NCBI RefSeq assembly: GCF_014648475.1
Contig: NZ_BMRE01000047.1
Span: 1 to 64,000 of the forward strand
Length of the DNA stretch: 64,000 bases
Direction of reading: 5' to 3'
Source of the DNA: Lentzea flava
GTDB taxonomy: Bacteria > Actinomycetota > Actinomycetes > Mycobacteriales > Pseudonocardiaceae
Shown here: one piece after another, positions 1-8,820 of the stretch
How positions within the stretch are numbered: position 1 is the stretch's first letter
Layout: every line of letters begins with the position of its first letter
The notes under the pieces: model-generated
Databases searched by the model: none
Told to the model about the DNA's origin: nothing
The model's input: only the letters and a program-made list of their open reading frames with translations
Position numbers and translations under genes: made by a program

Positions 1-30
1 CGCGGCAGACGATCAGGCACGACTCGTGAC

Positions 31-85
31 GGGACCCACCCCACCAGCCCGGTATGCCAGGGACTGCTCGGCTTCGCCATCGCTT
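31..85. repeat. Dispersed repeat, copy A
   Basis: This 55-bp stretch matches 55572-55626 at 52 of 55 positions by eye. It begins with gggacccaccccaccag and ends with gccatcgctt. A shorter partial echo of its second half (tcggctgcgccatcgc) lies at about 113-128. It sits just beyond the stop codon of the minus-strand PBP gene, the same relative position that copy B has to the CAP gene. Bases 1-30 and 86-163 hold no gene that I can support. Confidence 0.75.
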
Positions 86-163
86 GAGCCTCGCCTTCGG
101 CTTCGGGTCGGCTCGGCTGCGCCATCGCGGTGGGCTCGCCTGCGGCTTCGCGTTGCCGGTCGG

Positions 164-1744
164 TCAGCCCTTCAGGAAGGCTGCTGTTGCCGTTAGGGCG
201 CTTTGGCTTGAGCCTGCGTTTTCCACGAACACCGCGAAGGCCACGTTGCCCTGGTAGCCCACGAACCAGCCGTGAGCCGTGCCGCCGCCGGCTTCTGCTG
301 TGCCGGTTTTGCCTGACAGGTTGGGGATACCGGAGAGTTGCTTTGCCGTTCCGGCGGTTACCACCTCGCGCATCATCGCGCGGAGCGGGCCCAGTACGGC
401 TTGGGATGGGGCGGCGGCCACGTCATTGGCTGTTGGTGGCTTGCCTCGCATGAGGGTCGGCGTTGGTGTTCTGCCGGAGGCCACGGTGGCGGCTACCAGG
501 GCCATGCCGAACGGGCTGGCCACCACGTTGCCCTGGCCGAAGCTGTTTTCCACCTGTTGGTCGCCGGAGGCCGGTGGGACCTTGCCCGTGTTGGTCTCGG
601 CGCCTGTGATGGTCCAGTCGGCGCCCAGGCCGAAGCGTTTGGCCATGTCCGGGAGGGCGTTGGGTGGGAGTTTGGAGCCCAGGTCGCCGAACGTCGTGTT
701 GCAGGAGAGGGCGAAGGCCGTGTGGAAGGGCAAGGAGTCGTGGCCGAAGCCTGCGTTGCTGATGCGGCGGGTGCCGATGGTGGCGGTGGCCGGGCAGGGG
801 ACGGAGGTGTTGGCCTGGACCAGGCCCGCGTTCATGGCGGCTGCCGCGGTCACGATTTTCAGCGTTGAGCCTGGGGCGTAGCGGCCTACGAACGGGTTTG
901 TGCCGGACAGGGCCTTGTTTTGGGCTACGGCCAGGATTTCGGTGGTTGAGGGTTCGATGGCCACGATGGCCGCGCCCTGTGGGAGGGCGTCTACCGCTGC
1001 TTGGGCTGCTGCCTGGCGGGCCGGGTCGATGGTGACGGTGATCTTTTCGCCCGACTCCGGCTTTTTGCCGTCCAGTGCGGTGAACGCGGTGCCGTTGGTG
1101 ATGCCGACTTCCCAGCCGTCGGTGCCCTTGACGTCGCCCACCTGGCCGGTGATGGCCTTGTAGATGCCGTCCGGGATGGTGCCTGCGACCAGAGGCTTGC
1201 CGTCGCGGCCCAGGAGGGCGCCGTCGGCCAGGGCCGTGCGGTAGGTCAGGGAGGCGCCGTCGGTCAGCTGGGGGTGGATGATCGTTGGGGTCCAGTGGAT
1301 CTGCCAGCGGGTGCCGGATTTTTGCAGCGGGATCTTGATGTCGTACTTCAGGTAGCTCGAGTTCGGCATCGTCCACGTCACGGAAGCCGCTACTTCTGCC
1401 GTGGTGGCGTCGGGTGGCGGTGGTGAGGTGGTGGCCAGCCTTGCCTGGTAGGCGGAGGAGGCCATGCCCGTTCTGGTGGCCCTGATCGCCGTGGTGGCGG
1501 CGTCTGAGGCGTCGGTCATGTTGGCCGCCAGGGTGGCGTCCGAGCTGAACAGCGCGCTCACGAAGGACTGGGCCACTTCGGCCGGGAGGTTGGCCTGACG
1601 TTCTGCCGGGCGGTCGGTCGGTGCGGTTCGGGTTTCCGAGCTGACCGGGTCCGGGCTCCAGAGCAGGGCGCCTGCCACGCCGACTGTGGTCGCCGTGGCG
1701 AGGGCGCCGCTGATCAGGATCCATCTGCGCGTTTTCGGTTGCAC
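164..1744 (-). CDS. Penicillin-binding transpeptidase with MecA-N/NTF2-like domain
   Basis: A class B type PBP of 526 residues, expected to cross-link peptidoglycan outside the membrane. Residues about 8-29 form an N-terminal membrane anchor. Residues about 50-160 resemble the NTF2-like MecA-N domain, and a transpeptidase domain follows from about 250. The three active-site motifs are visible: STLK at 293-296 (acyl-ester serine), SCN at 347-349 and KTG at 479-481. The start is GTG at 1744, directly before QPKTRRW. Codons near the 3' end are unusually A-ending (for example CTA, ACA, GCA), unlike most genes in this window. The family includes intrinsic low-affinity PBPs, but a resistance role cannot be read from the sequence. 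Confidence 0.9.
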   Translation of the reverse strand: MQPKTRRWILISGALATATTVGVAGALLWSPDPVSSETRTAPTDRPAERQANLPAEVAQSFVSALFSSDATLAANMTDASDAATTAIRATRTGMASSAYQARLATTSPPPPDATTAEVAASVTWTMPNSSYLKYDIKIPLQKSGTRWQIHWTPTIIHPQLTDGASLTYRTALADGALLGRDGKPLVAGTIPDGIYKAITGQVGDVKGTDGWEVGITNGTAFTALDGKKPESGEKITVTIDPARQAAAQAAVDALPQGAAIVAIEPSTTEILAVAQNKALSGTNPFVGRYAPGSTLKIVTAAAAMNAGLVQANTSVPCPATATIGTRRISNAGFGHDSLPFHTAFALSCNTTFGDLGSKLPPNALPDMAKRFGLGADWTITGAETNTGKVPPASGDQQVENSFGQGNVVASPFGMALVAATVASGRTPTPTLMRGKPPTANDVAAAPSQAVLGPLRAMMREVVTAGTAKQLSGIPNLSGKTGTAEAGGGTAHGWFVGYQGNVAFAVFVENAGSSQSALTATAAFLKG

Positions 1745-1825
1745 TGGTGAAGTCCCCCCAAGGTAAGTGCTTTCCCCGGTGGGAGACTAACGCGTGATGG
1801 CTGAGAGGTCCGTGAGTATTGCTAC

Positions 1826-2566
1826 TCAACCGAGCTGTGGGATGCGGGTCTGGTAGTGCCTGAGGAGGTCGGCGTTGGCCGCGTCGCCGCCTTCCACGTT
1901 GGCGCTGCGCCAGAGGGGGAGTTGAACGCCGGTTTCGGCTGCCTTGTCGACCAGGCGGACCATCAGGAGGTTCCACAGGAACGTGGTGGCCAGGGTGGAG
2001 ACCGCCGCGGTGATCGGGGCCTGCACGGGGTAGGTGGAGTCGCCTGGCGGGACGAGGTTGTCCAGGACGACCGTGGCCACCTCGGCGAGGGTGGAGCCTG
2101 CTCGGCGTGGGGCCTGGGCGCTGGCGGTGACCGAGGTGACGGCGACCACGGGGCAGCCCGCGCCGGCGGCCTCCTGGGCCAGTTCCACCGGGTAGTGGTT
2201 GACGCCCGAGGTGGAGAAGACGAAGAGGACGTCGTGAGGGGCGAGGCCTGCCTCGCGGAGGACTTCGCCGGCCAGGCCCGAGCGGCGTTCGGCCGCGGTG
2301 CTGCTGATGGCGCCGTGCATCGGAAGCAGTTCCGGGTGGTAGATCGGGCGGACGCAGGCCAGGCCGCCTGCCCGGTAGAAGGTTTCGGCGACCGCCGCCA
2401 GGGAGTGGCCGGCGCCTGCGGTGAGGATCGTGCCGTCCGCCTGCACGGCGGCCAGCACGAGCTCGGCCACGTCGTCGAGCGCTGCCGCGTTGTGCTGTTC
2501 CACGCGTGTCAGGTGCGTGCGCACGAGGTTGCCGTAGTCGGAGCCGGTCACGGTGTCGGTCGTCAT
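1826..2566 (-). CDS. SIS-domain sugar isomerase-like protein
   Basis: A protein of 246 residues with a single SIS (phosphosugar isomerase) domain. Hallmarks are the glycine-rich GAGHS loop near residue 48 and the FSTSGVNHYPVELA stretch, which would contact a sugar phosphate. It resembles the UPF0309/COG4821 group, whose substrates are mostly unknown. The start is ATG at 2566. It lies on the same strand as the PBP, 81 bp upstream of it, so the two could be cotranscribed, and a link to amino-sugar or cell wall metabolism is possible but unproven. A much longer open frame continues upstream on the same strand but has no coding character. Confidence 0.8.
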   Translation of the reverse strand: MTTDTVTGSDYGNLVRTHLTRVEQHNAAALDDVAELVLAAVQADGTILTAGAGHSLAAVAETFYRAGGLACVRPIYHPELLPMHGAISSTAAERRSGLAGEVLREAGLAPHDVLFVFSTSGVNHYPVELAQEAAGAGCPVVAVTSVTASAQAPRRAGSTLAEVATVVLDNLVPPGDSTYPVQAPITAAVSTLATTFLWNLLMVRLVDKAAETGVQLPLWRSANVEGGDAANADLLRHYQTRIPQLG

Positions 2567-2671
2567 GCGGGTCAGTAGTACCGGATGTGTCCTGACCCCA
2601 CCAGTAACCCGAGCACCACAAACCTCGATACGGGCGATAACAGGTGTCGTGGCTCTGGGCGGCGGACGGGG

Positions 2672-2854
2672 GTGGGTTTGATCAGGCGGTACTTCTACTT
2701 CTGGGTCGTGCTGGCGGCGGTCTTCACGGCTGCGGGGGCCACGCACATAGCGCTGGCGATCACCAACTCCGTGTTGTGGCCGGTGTGGGTGGCGCTGGCT
2801 CAGCTCGTCGTCGCCGGTGGGTGCGCGCGGGCGGCGGTGCACGCGCGGCCTTAG
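2672..2854 (+). CDS. Small two-TM membrane protein
   Basis: About 60 residues with two hydrophobic segments: YFYFWVVLAAVFTAAGATHIALAI and VLWPVWVALAQLVVAGG. A basic IRR stretch precedes the first. The chosen start is GTG at 2672, after a purine-rich ggacgggg; TTG at 2678 and an upstream ATG at 2585 are alternatives, and the residues before 2672 look non-coding. It converges with the regulator gene and overlaps it by 4 bp. No family recognised. Confidence 0.5.
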   Translation: MGLIRRYFYFWVVLAAVFTAAGATHIALAITNSVLWPVWVALAQLVVAGGCARAAVHARP

Positions 2855-3801
2855 GCGAGCAGTTCCACGCCCAGGGCGGAGGCGGTGTGGAGCACGGAGT
2901 TGCGGTGGCGCTGGGCCACGGCCAGGCCCGCGTCGCGCAGGACCGTGGCGTGGGCGCTGGCCGAGGCGGCGGAGATGCCCAGGCGGCGGGCGAGTTCGGT
3001 GGTGGTGCAGCCGCCGGCGATGACCTCCAGGGCGGCGGCGCGGGTGCGGCCCAGGAGGGCTTCCAGCGAGCGTTTGCCGGTGCTGGTGACGTGCAGGTCG
3101 CGGGCGATGGGGTAGACGAGGACCGGCGGGTGGCGCTGGTCGCGGAGCATGATCGGGCGCTCCCGGCAGAAGTAGGATGGGACGAGCACGAGGCCCTGGC
3201 CGTGCAGGTGGATGTCGCGTCGCGGGAAGCGGGACTCGATCGACAGCACGGGTGGTGCCCACGAGATCGTCGGGTGCAGGGCCGCGAGCATGCCCTCGCA
3301 GCCGTGGTCCAGAAAGGACCGCGCGCGCACTGCTCGGTCGGCGTCGACGACGGCGCGGACCTCGTCCCAGATCGGGGCGAGCGCGTGGCGGTAGTAGGTG
3401 CGCAACGCCTCGCCCAGCGAGTCCAAAGTGGCCGTGTCGCCGCTGGCCAGGAGGTGGGTGCGCGGGTCGAGGCGTTGCTGGCAGCCGAGTTGGGCGAGGT
3501 CGGCGCGCAACGCCTCCACCGGCGTCGACAGGACGGCGTCGATGCCCGCGTCGAGGGCGCAGGAGCCCGCGGTCGGGGTCAGGAAGTCGGGGGAGTAGCC
3601 GACGGGTGGCGCCAGTTGCATGAGCCAGCGCGTGTCGTCGGGCAGGGTCGAGCGGACGTTCGTGCGCCACGTGCCGAACACCGGGGTCGCCGAACGCTGC
3701 CGCAGCACGTGCAGGCTCAGCAGGATCTCCCACATCGGGTCGGGACCGGGGGCGACGCGCACCCTCGCCAGGTCCTCCGCCGTGAAGTGGACACGCAACA
3801 C
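2851..3801 (-). CDS. ArsR-like winged-helix transcriptional regulator
   Basis: A protein of 316 residues. The C-terminal 70 or so form a winged helix of the ArsR type, with the recognition region CTTTELARRLGISAASASAHA (split here as CTTTELARRLG and ISAASASAHA) and a wing ending RNSVLHTASALG. The long N-terminal part, rich in leucine and tryptophan, is typical of an actinobacterial subgroup (DUF5937-like) and probably binds a ligand or dimerises. No cysteine cluster for metal sensing is visible. Start GTG at 3801; TTG at 3798 is an alternative. It is divergent from the C39-like peptidase gene, with 187 bp between them where it may autoregulate. Confidence 0.8.
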   Translation of the reverse strand: MLRVHFTAEDLARVRVAPGPDPMWEILLSLHVLRQRSATPVFGTWRTNVRSTLPDDTRWLMQLAPPVGYSPDFLTPTAGSCALDAGIDAVLSTPVEALRADLAQLGCQQRLDPRTHLLASGDTATLDSLGEALRTYYRHALAPIWDEVRAVVDADRAVRARSFLDHGCEGMLAALHPTISWAPPVLSIESRFPRRDIHLHGQGLVLVPSYFCRERPIMLRDQRHPPVLVYPIARDLHVTSTGKRSLEALLGRTRAAALEVIAGGCTTTELARRLGISAASASAHATVLRDAGLAVAQRHRNSVLHTASALGVELLA

Positions 3802-3988
3802 GGCAAGGAGAGTGGCACAGCGTCGTGGGGCTTGTCCGGGATTCGGGCCGACTCAACGGTCGCTTGAGTACTTCTACCTGGCTTTTTAGGACTCGGCCGA
3901 ATGTGGTGGCGGGTGGTCGCGGACAGCCGACAAGCTGTCGCCGAGCGCCGGGCAAGGGGGTCGGCGCCACCACTGAGGGGAACGAGAG

Positions 3989-4597
3989 ATGAAGCTTGCG
4001 AAGATCACTGGGGCGGTCGCGGCGGCCGGCGTCGCGATGACCATCCTCACCGCGCCTGTCGCTCTGGCGGCGCCCGGCGAGACGGTCATCCCGGCCGCCG
4101 CCGAGCTCGGCGTCCAGGCTGAAGGCGTTCTGCCGTACGAGTTCCAGGTGCAGAAGACCGGCTACTGGTGCTCCGCTGCCGCCGCACGCATCGCACTGAC
4201 CGCGCGCGGCAAGAAGGTCGAGCAGTCCACACTGGCCTCCTACATGAAGGTCACGACCGACGGCCTGCCGAACATCAAGAACCTCGAGAGCGCCCTCGAC
4301 CACTACACCGGCTCGACCTACTACCAGGTCAAGCAGTGGTCGAACGACACGGAGCTGCAGCGGCGGCTCAAGGAGGACGTGATCTACAACGTCAGCAAGG
4401 GCCACGCCGTCGTGATCAACGTGATCCGCCTGAACGGCCGCAGCTACTCCGGCGGCCACTACGCCACGATCGTCGGCTACCGCGCCGGTGGCAACGAGTT
4501 CGCCGTGGCCGACCCGGCCTACGCGGGTGGCCGCCTGGCGTGGCTGAGCGCGTCCAACGTGGCGTCGGGCATCAAGCTCCGCCGTTACGTGGCCTGA
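3989..4597 (+). CDS. Secreted C39-like cysteine peptidase
   Basis: A protein of 202 residues with a Sec signal peptide (MKLAKITGAVAAAGVAMTIL, then cleavage after a small-residue ALA box near residue 28). The mature part fits the papain-like peptidase C39 fold: catalytic Cys in KTGYWCSAAAARI (about residue 61), His in GGHYATIVGY and the acidic residue in VADPAYAGG. In bacteriocin systems C39 domains trim leaders inside ABC exporters, whereas this one is a free exported enzyme. RBS gaggggaacgagag lies before ATG 3989. The last 26 bp overlap the convergent nucleotidyltransferase gene. Confidence 0.8.
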   Translation: MKLAKITGAVAAAGVAMTILTAPVALAAPGETVIPAAAELGVQAEGVLPYEFQVQKTGYWCSAAAARIALTARGKKVEQSTLASYMKVTTDGLPNIKNLESALDHYTGSTYYQVKQWSNDTELQRRLKEDVIYNVSKGHAVVINVIRLNGRSYSGGHYATIVGYRAGGNEFAVADPAYAGGRLAWLSASNVASGIKLRRYVA

Positions 4598-5147
4598 GGT
4601 CCTCTGGCCGATCCACGTCCGCACCGTCCGCCACGTCAGCGCATTCGACGAGGCGGACGGTGTTGGCTTTCAGGTAGTCCCGCGCGCCCTGATCGCCCGC
4701 CGCCGACGCCATCACGCCCGCGAAGTGGTCGGAGCCGATCAGCACCGGGTGACCCACGACGCCGTCGTAGACCGCGCGCGCCAGCGCTTTCGGTCCGGCG
4801 AGCTCCATCAGGCGGTGCAGGGCGGCGACCGTGACGCCGGGTGTGTCCACCGGGAGCACCACCACCGCGTCGACGATGCCGACCGCGTGCAGGCCGGTGC
4901 GCAACGACGAACCCATGCCGGACTCCCAGTCCGGGTTGTCGACGACGGTCACGCCGTCCAGGGAGGCCGTGGCCCGCACCTCGTCCGCTTCGGCGCCGAG
5001 CACCACGACCACCGGCTCGCACCCGGCAGCGCGTAACAGCTCCGCCGTCGAGTCGACGAAGAGCTTGCCGTGCAACGAAACGAGGGCTTTCGGGGTGCCG
5101 AACCGGCGGCCGGCCCCCGCAGCTAGCAGGAGGCCGGCCACGCGCAT
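4572..5147 (-). CDS. MobA/MocA-like nucleotidyltransferase
   Basis: A protein of 191 residues with the NTP-transferase 3 fold. The N-terminal signature LLLAAGAGRRFGTPKAL binds the nucleotide, and the LPVDTPG motif carries the metal-binding aspartate. The family transfers CMP or GMP to molybdopterin (MocA, MobA), but similar proteins act on other acceptors. No xanthine dehydrogenase or CoxL-type genes are adjacent, so the acceptor is uncertain. Start ATG 5147. It ends inside the 3' end of the C39-like peptidase gene. Confidence 0.8.
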   Translation of the reverse strand: MRVAGLLLAAGAGRRFGTPKALVSLHGKLFVDSTAELLRAAGCEPVVVVLGAEADEVRATASLDGVTVVDNPDWESGMGSSLRTGLHAVGIVDAVVVLPVDTPGVTVAALHRLMELAGPKALARAVYDGVVGHPVLIGSDHFAGVMASAAGDQGARDYLKANTVRLVECADVADGADVDRPEDLRPRNGGA

Positions 5148-5156
5148 ACCCAGACG

Positions 5157-6311
5157 CTACCGCCTCTGGAACTGCTCGTTCATGATGAGGAACGCCCCGA
5201 TGCCGTGCAGGTCGTTCACCGCCCGCGGCCGCGCGAGGTAGAACGGCAGGTCACCGACGTTCGTGCCGATGCAGATCTCCGAGATCTCGGTGAGCCCCTG
5301 CGCGTTGATCGACACCCGCTCCAGGACGCCGCGGTAGCCGCGCCGGGCCACGATGTCGTACCGGCGGGACACATAACCGCGTTCGACGGCCCGTGAAATG
5401 GCCATCGAGTACATGGACGAGCACGACGTCTCGGTCCAGTTCTGCGGATGGGATCCCTTGTCCACGACCTGGAACCAGCGGCCCGTCTCGCGGTCCTGGT
5501 GCTTCGCGAGCGCCGCGATCAACCTGCCCAGGATCGCGATCAGCTTCGGCCGGTCGGGGTGCGTGCGCGGCAGGTCCTCCAGCACGTCGCAGCACGTGAT
5601 CGCGTACCAGCCCATCGCCCGGCCCCAGAACTCCGGCGACACCCCGGTCGCCTTGTCGGCCCACGAGGCCGTGCGCGACTCGTCGTAGGCGTGGTGGAAC
5701 AGGCCGTCCTCGTGCTGCAGGTTCTTCGCGTAGACGAAGAGCTGCTTCAACGCCTCCGCGGTCGCCCAGTCCTTCTCCCCGAACGTGTAGCCGTGCCGCA
5801 TGATGAACGGCACGACCATGTAGACGCCGTCCGACCAGTTCTGCCAGTCGCGCGTGCCGCCCTCGGCGTGCCAGAAGCCGCCCTCCTTGGTGCGCGAGTA
5901 GGTGTTCAGGCGTTCGCGGATCTGCGTCGAGGCCACGCGGTACCGCACGTCGCCGGTCGCGGTGTAGAGCAACGGCAGCAGCTGGCCCGCGCGCATCGAG
6001 TCGAGGTGCGTGAACGTGCGGTTGAACCTCCCGTCCTGGCCGACGAACCGGTCCACCCACGCCTTGATGAAGTCGAAGTACTTCTTGTTCCTGGTGCGCT
6101 GAAAGACGAGCCACTGACCCCACAGGTACAGCCCGCGCGTGTAGCCCCAGCCGCCGAGCGTCTCCGGCGTGTACTGCTTCATGGTCGACTCGACGACCTC
6201 GACGGACCAGTCGACGCGCTCTTTCGCCGACGCCGTACCGGTGCTCAGTGCGACGCCACCGGCTAGTGCGGCGCCGCCGAGTCTGACGAAGTCGCGCCTG
6301 GACGTGGTCAT
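5157..6311 (-). CDS. GH105 unsaturated glucuronyl hydrolase, Tat-exported
   Basis: A protein of 384 residues with a Tat signal at the N-terminus (TTSRRDFVRLGG followed by a hydrophobic stretch and an SAKE cleavage region). The body matches family GH88/GH105 (YteR type), which removes unsaturated uronic acid from oligosaccharides produced by polysaccharide lyases. The catalytic aspartate is expected in NWSDGVYMV, and GGWGYTRGLYLWGQ is a family core motif. Start ATG 6311 follows a strong ggaggagc RBS. A paralogue lies at 56562-57695 and is exported by Sec instead. It is 73 bp downstream of the LuxR gene on the same strand, though a functional link to the lasso locus is unlikely. Confidence 0.88.
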   Translation of the reverse strand: MTTSRRDFVRLGGAALAGGVALSTGTASAKERVDWSVEVVESTMKQYTPETLGGWGYTRGLYLWGQWLVFQRTRNKKYFDFIKAWVDRFVGQDGRFNRTFTHLDSMRAGQLLPLLYTATGDVRYRVASTQIRERLNTYSRTKEGGFWHAEGGTRDWQNWSDGVYMVVPFIMRHGYTFGEKDWATAEALKQLFVYAKNLQHEDGLFHHAYDESRTASWADKATGVSPEFWGRAMGWYAITCCDVLEDLPRTHPDRPKLIAILGRLIAALAKHQDRETGRWFQVVDKGSHPQNWTETSCSSMYSMAISRAVERGYVSRRYDIVARRGYRGVLERVSINAQGLTEISEICIGTNVGDLPFYLARPRAVNDLHGIGAFLIMNEQFQRR

Positions 6312-6384
6312 GCGTGCTCCTCCAAGGGAATGCCCTGGCGGCGGCACCCACGACCTAACTGGGTCAGAACTCCGATGTCCAGCC

Positions 6385-7020
6385 CTAGTTCGCCGATCTG
6401 GCCAGTTGAAAGCCGAGAGCCATGCGGGACCGGGTGCCGAAGCGCTGTTGCAGATGGGCGACCACAGCGCGCACAGTGCGGCTGCTCATGCCCAGCCGGG
6501 TGGCGACCTGATGATCTGTGGCACCGTCGAGCAGAAGTCCGATGACTTCGGCCTCGCGGCTGGTCAGGCCGTCGTGCTGAGGAATGGTGTCGGAGAGCGT
6601 CTCGGCGTCCGACCACATCAGCTCGAACAGCTGGCCGTACGGCGTGGACAACGGGCAGCGCAGCAGGACCGCGCCGGTGTTCAGGTCGCTCGCGTCGAGC
6701 GGCAGGACGGCGCCGCGGTCGTCGAAGACCAGCATGTGCCTGGCAGGCTGGCTGTGGACCCGGATGTCCACGTTGTGCCGTGCCACGCGTTCGATCGTCT
6801 CGGCGTGTCTGGCGAGGGGTGGGTCGAGCAGCAGCCGCCCGCGTTCGGCGGCGTTGGTCATCAAGCCGAGCAACGCGCTGTCGATGCCGCCACGGCTCGA
6901 CAGCACGCCTCTGACCGACGTCGAACGGCTCACGAGGTGATCGAGCGTGCGCATCACGGCGGACCGGTCGTGCAGGACCTCGACGAATTCGGTGCGGCCT
7001 GTTGGAGATCGCTGCAACAC
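6385..7020 (-). CDS. LuxR-family regulator next to lasso cluster
   Basis: A protein of 211 residues. The C-terminal 65 carry a LuxR/GerE helix-turn-helix (LTSREAEVIGLLLDG, then DHQVATRLGMSSRTVRAVVAHL). No receiver or ATPase domain is seen; the N-terminal 140 residues are an actinobacterial sensor-like region without a recognised motif. Start GTG at 7020. It lies 63 bp downstream of the exporter gene on the same strand and is the best candidate for local control of the lasso operon, perhaps through the dyad at 11485-11508. Confidence 0.8.
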   Translation of the reverse strand: MLQRSPTGRTEFVEVLHDRSAVMRTLDHLVSRSTSVRGVLSSRGGIDSALLGLMTNAAERGRLLLDPPLARHAETIERVARHNVDIRVHSQPARHMLVFDDRGAVLPLDASDLNTGAVLLRCPLSTPYGQLFELMWSDAETLSDTIPQHDGLTSREAEVIGLLLDGATDHQVATRLGMSSRTVRAVVAHLQQRFGTRSRMALGFQLARSAN

Positions 7021-7083
7021 GACTTCGCCTTTCTCCCGAATGCTGACGGCTCAGCCATGTTCGCATCGACGCAGTCGAACGTC

Positions 7084-8820
7084 CTACCTCCATCCAGGGG
7101 ATATTTCGGTCTCTAACGACTTACTATTGTCGACGAATCCACCAGTGACCAGCGTGGTATAGAAGTTATTAATACCGAGCAACTCGTCGTGGGTGTCCTG
7201 TGCAATGACTTCGCCCGCGCGCAATACCACGATCCGGTCGGCTTGGCGAATTGTCGACAACCGGTGTGCGATCACCAGCAATGCGCACTCCTGTGCGGCG
7301 TGTCGAATCGCGCGGTGCAATGCCCGTTCGTTCACCGGATCGAGGTGAGCTGTGGGTTCGTCGAGAAGAAGCAGGTCAGGCCTGGTCAGCAGAGCGCGGG
7401 CGAGTGCGATGCGCTGGCGTTCGCCGCCTGACAACGCACGTCCGCGTTCACCCAATGGTGTGTTCAGTCCGTCCGGGAGGCGTGCGACGAGTTCGCTGAG
7501 ATTCGCAAGTTCCAGCACTTCGTGAAGATCGCGATCGGACGAATGCGGCGCTGCGTAACTGAGGTTGTCACGCAGGGTGCCGTTCAGCACCGTCGAGTCC
7601 TGGTCGACCAGAGCAATTCGCGAACGCCATTGGTCCCGGGAGAAATCCCGTATGTCCGAGCCGTTTGCGAGCACCACTCCGGAATCCGGCTCGTAGAACC
7701 GTTCGATCAGCGAGAACACGGTCGACTTGCCGGCTCCGGACAGCCCGACCACAGCGACGTGCGAACGCGGCTCGACGGTGAACGACACCCCGCGCAGCAC
7801 CGGCCGGTCGCGATAGCGGAACCAGACGTCCCGGAACTCCAGCGCGAGGCCGGAGCCGGCGGGGACCGCCGCACCCGCCGTGTCCTCGACCGGCAGCGCC
7901 TGCACCTCGGTGACCCGCCCGAGTGCGCCCATGCCCTTCTGCAGCAGCCCGACGCCCTGCAGCACCGAGGTGAACGGGATGATCAGGTAGGTCGCGTAGA
8001 GCAGGAACGCCATCAGGTCGCCGACCGACGCCGCATCCCTCGCCACCCGCGTCCCGCCGACCAGCAGCACCACGAGCAACGACCCGCGCATCGCCAGTTC
8101 GACGGCGGGGCTCATCACCGACGTGATCCGCGCGGCCCGCACTCCTGCCGCACACGCCTGTTCGGCGCGTTGCCCGATGAGCTCCTCTTCGCGTTCTTCA
8201 GCCCGGCACGCGCGCACGGTGCGCAACGCCCCGAGCGCGCGCTCCAGCTCCGCGGTCATGTCACCGACGCCGCGCTGCATCTGCTCACCGGCGGCCCGAA
8301 GCCTGCCGAGCAGCGAGTAGACGATCACCGCGGCGACGACGACGGTCGTGCCCACCCACAGGAACAACACCGGGTCGATCAGCAGCATCAGCACCACCGT
8401 GCCGACGCCCGTGAGCGTGCCGGTGATCAGCTGGACCGACGCGGTGGAGACGACCTCGCGCAGCACTGTCGTGTCGACGCTGACCCGCGACATCAGGTCG
8501 CCCACGCGGTGCTCGTCGAACTCCTTCATCCGCAGCCGCAACAGCCGGGCCACCAGTCGTTTCCGCACGCCGAGCACGACCCGTTCCCCGGTGCGTTCCA
8601 ACAGGAACAGCCCGAGTCCGTCGACGCACGCCTGCGCCACGAACAACGCCGCCATCGCCGCGAGCAGCTGCCACGGCACCGACGCGGCGGAGTCGACGGC
8701 GGCACGCAGCAGCTGCGGTTGGAGGAGTCCCAGCCCGGACGCCACCAGGGTCGCCGTCACGGCCAGCGCGAGGCCGCGGACGTGCCCGGAGGCCAGGCGC
8801 AGCAGATCGAGCGTCCTCAT
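7084..8820 (-). CDS. Lasso peptide ABC exporter (LarD/McjD type)
   Basis: An ABC half-transporter of 578 residues: a six-helix membrane domain over about the first 300 residues, then the ATPase domain. Walker A (GLSGAGKST), the LSGGE signature, Walker B (LLLLDEP) and the switch histidine (IAHRLST) are intact. In lasso loci this protein exports the mature peptide and may give self-immunity. Start ATG 8820 overlaps the protease stop by ATGA. The open frame extends upstream to 9015, but that part overlaps the protease gene and has no coding character. Confidence 0.9.
   Translation of the reverse strand: MRTLDLLRLASGHVRGLALAVTATLVASGLGLLQPQLLRAAVDSAASVPWQLLAAMAALFVAQACVDGLGLFLLERTGERVVLGVRKRLVARLLRLRMKEFDEHRVGDLMSRVSVDTTVLREVVSTASVQLITGTLTGVGTVVLMLLIDPVLFLWVGTTVVVAAVIVYSLLGRLRAAGEQMQRGVGDMTAELERALGALRTVRACRAEEREEELIGQRAEQACAAGVRAARITSVMSPAVELAMRGSLLVVLLVGGTRVARDAASVGDLMAFLLYATYLIIPFTSVLQGVGLLQKGMGALGRVTEVQALPVEDTAGAAVPAGSGLALEFRDVWFRYRDRPVLRGVSFTVEPRSHVAVVGLSGAGKSTVFSLIERFYEPDSGVVLANGSDIRDFSRDQWRSRIALVDQDSTVLNGTLRDNLSYAAPHSSDRDLHEVLELANLSELVARLPDGLNTPLGERGRALSGGERQRIALARALLTRPDLLLLDEPTAHLDPVNERALHRAIRHAAQECALLVIAHRLSTIRQADRIVVLRAGEVIAQDTHDELLGINNFYTTLVTGGFVDNSKSLETEISPGWR

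Noticed and set aside
423..2621. Minus-strand frame of 732 codons
   Set aside because: Arg/Pro/Gly-rich shadow of the PBP and SIS genes in another frame, typical of high-GC DNA.
1826..4624. Long open frame of over 900 codons on the minus strand
   Set aside because: Only its 3' 246 codons encode the SIS protein; the rest runs antisense to the regulator and other genes with no coding features.
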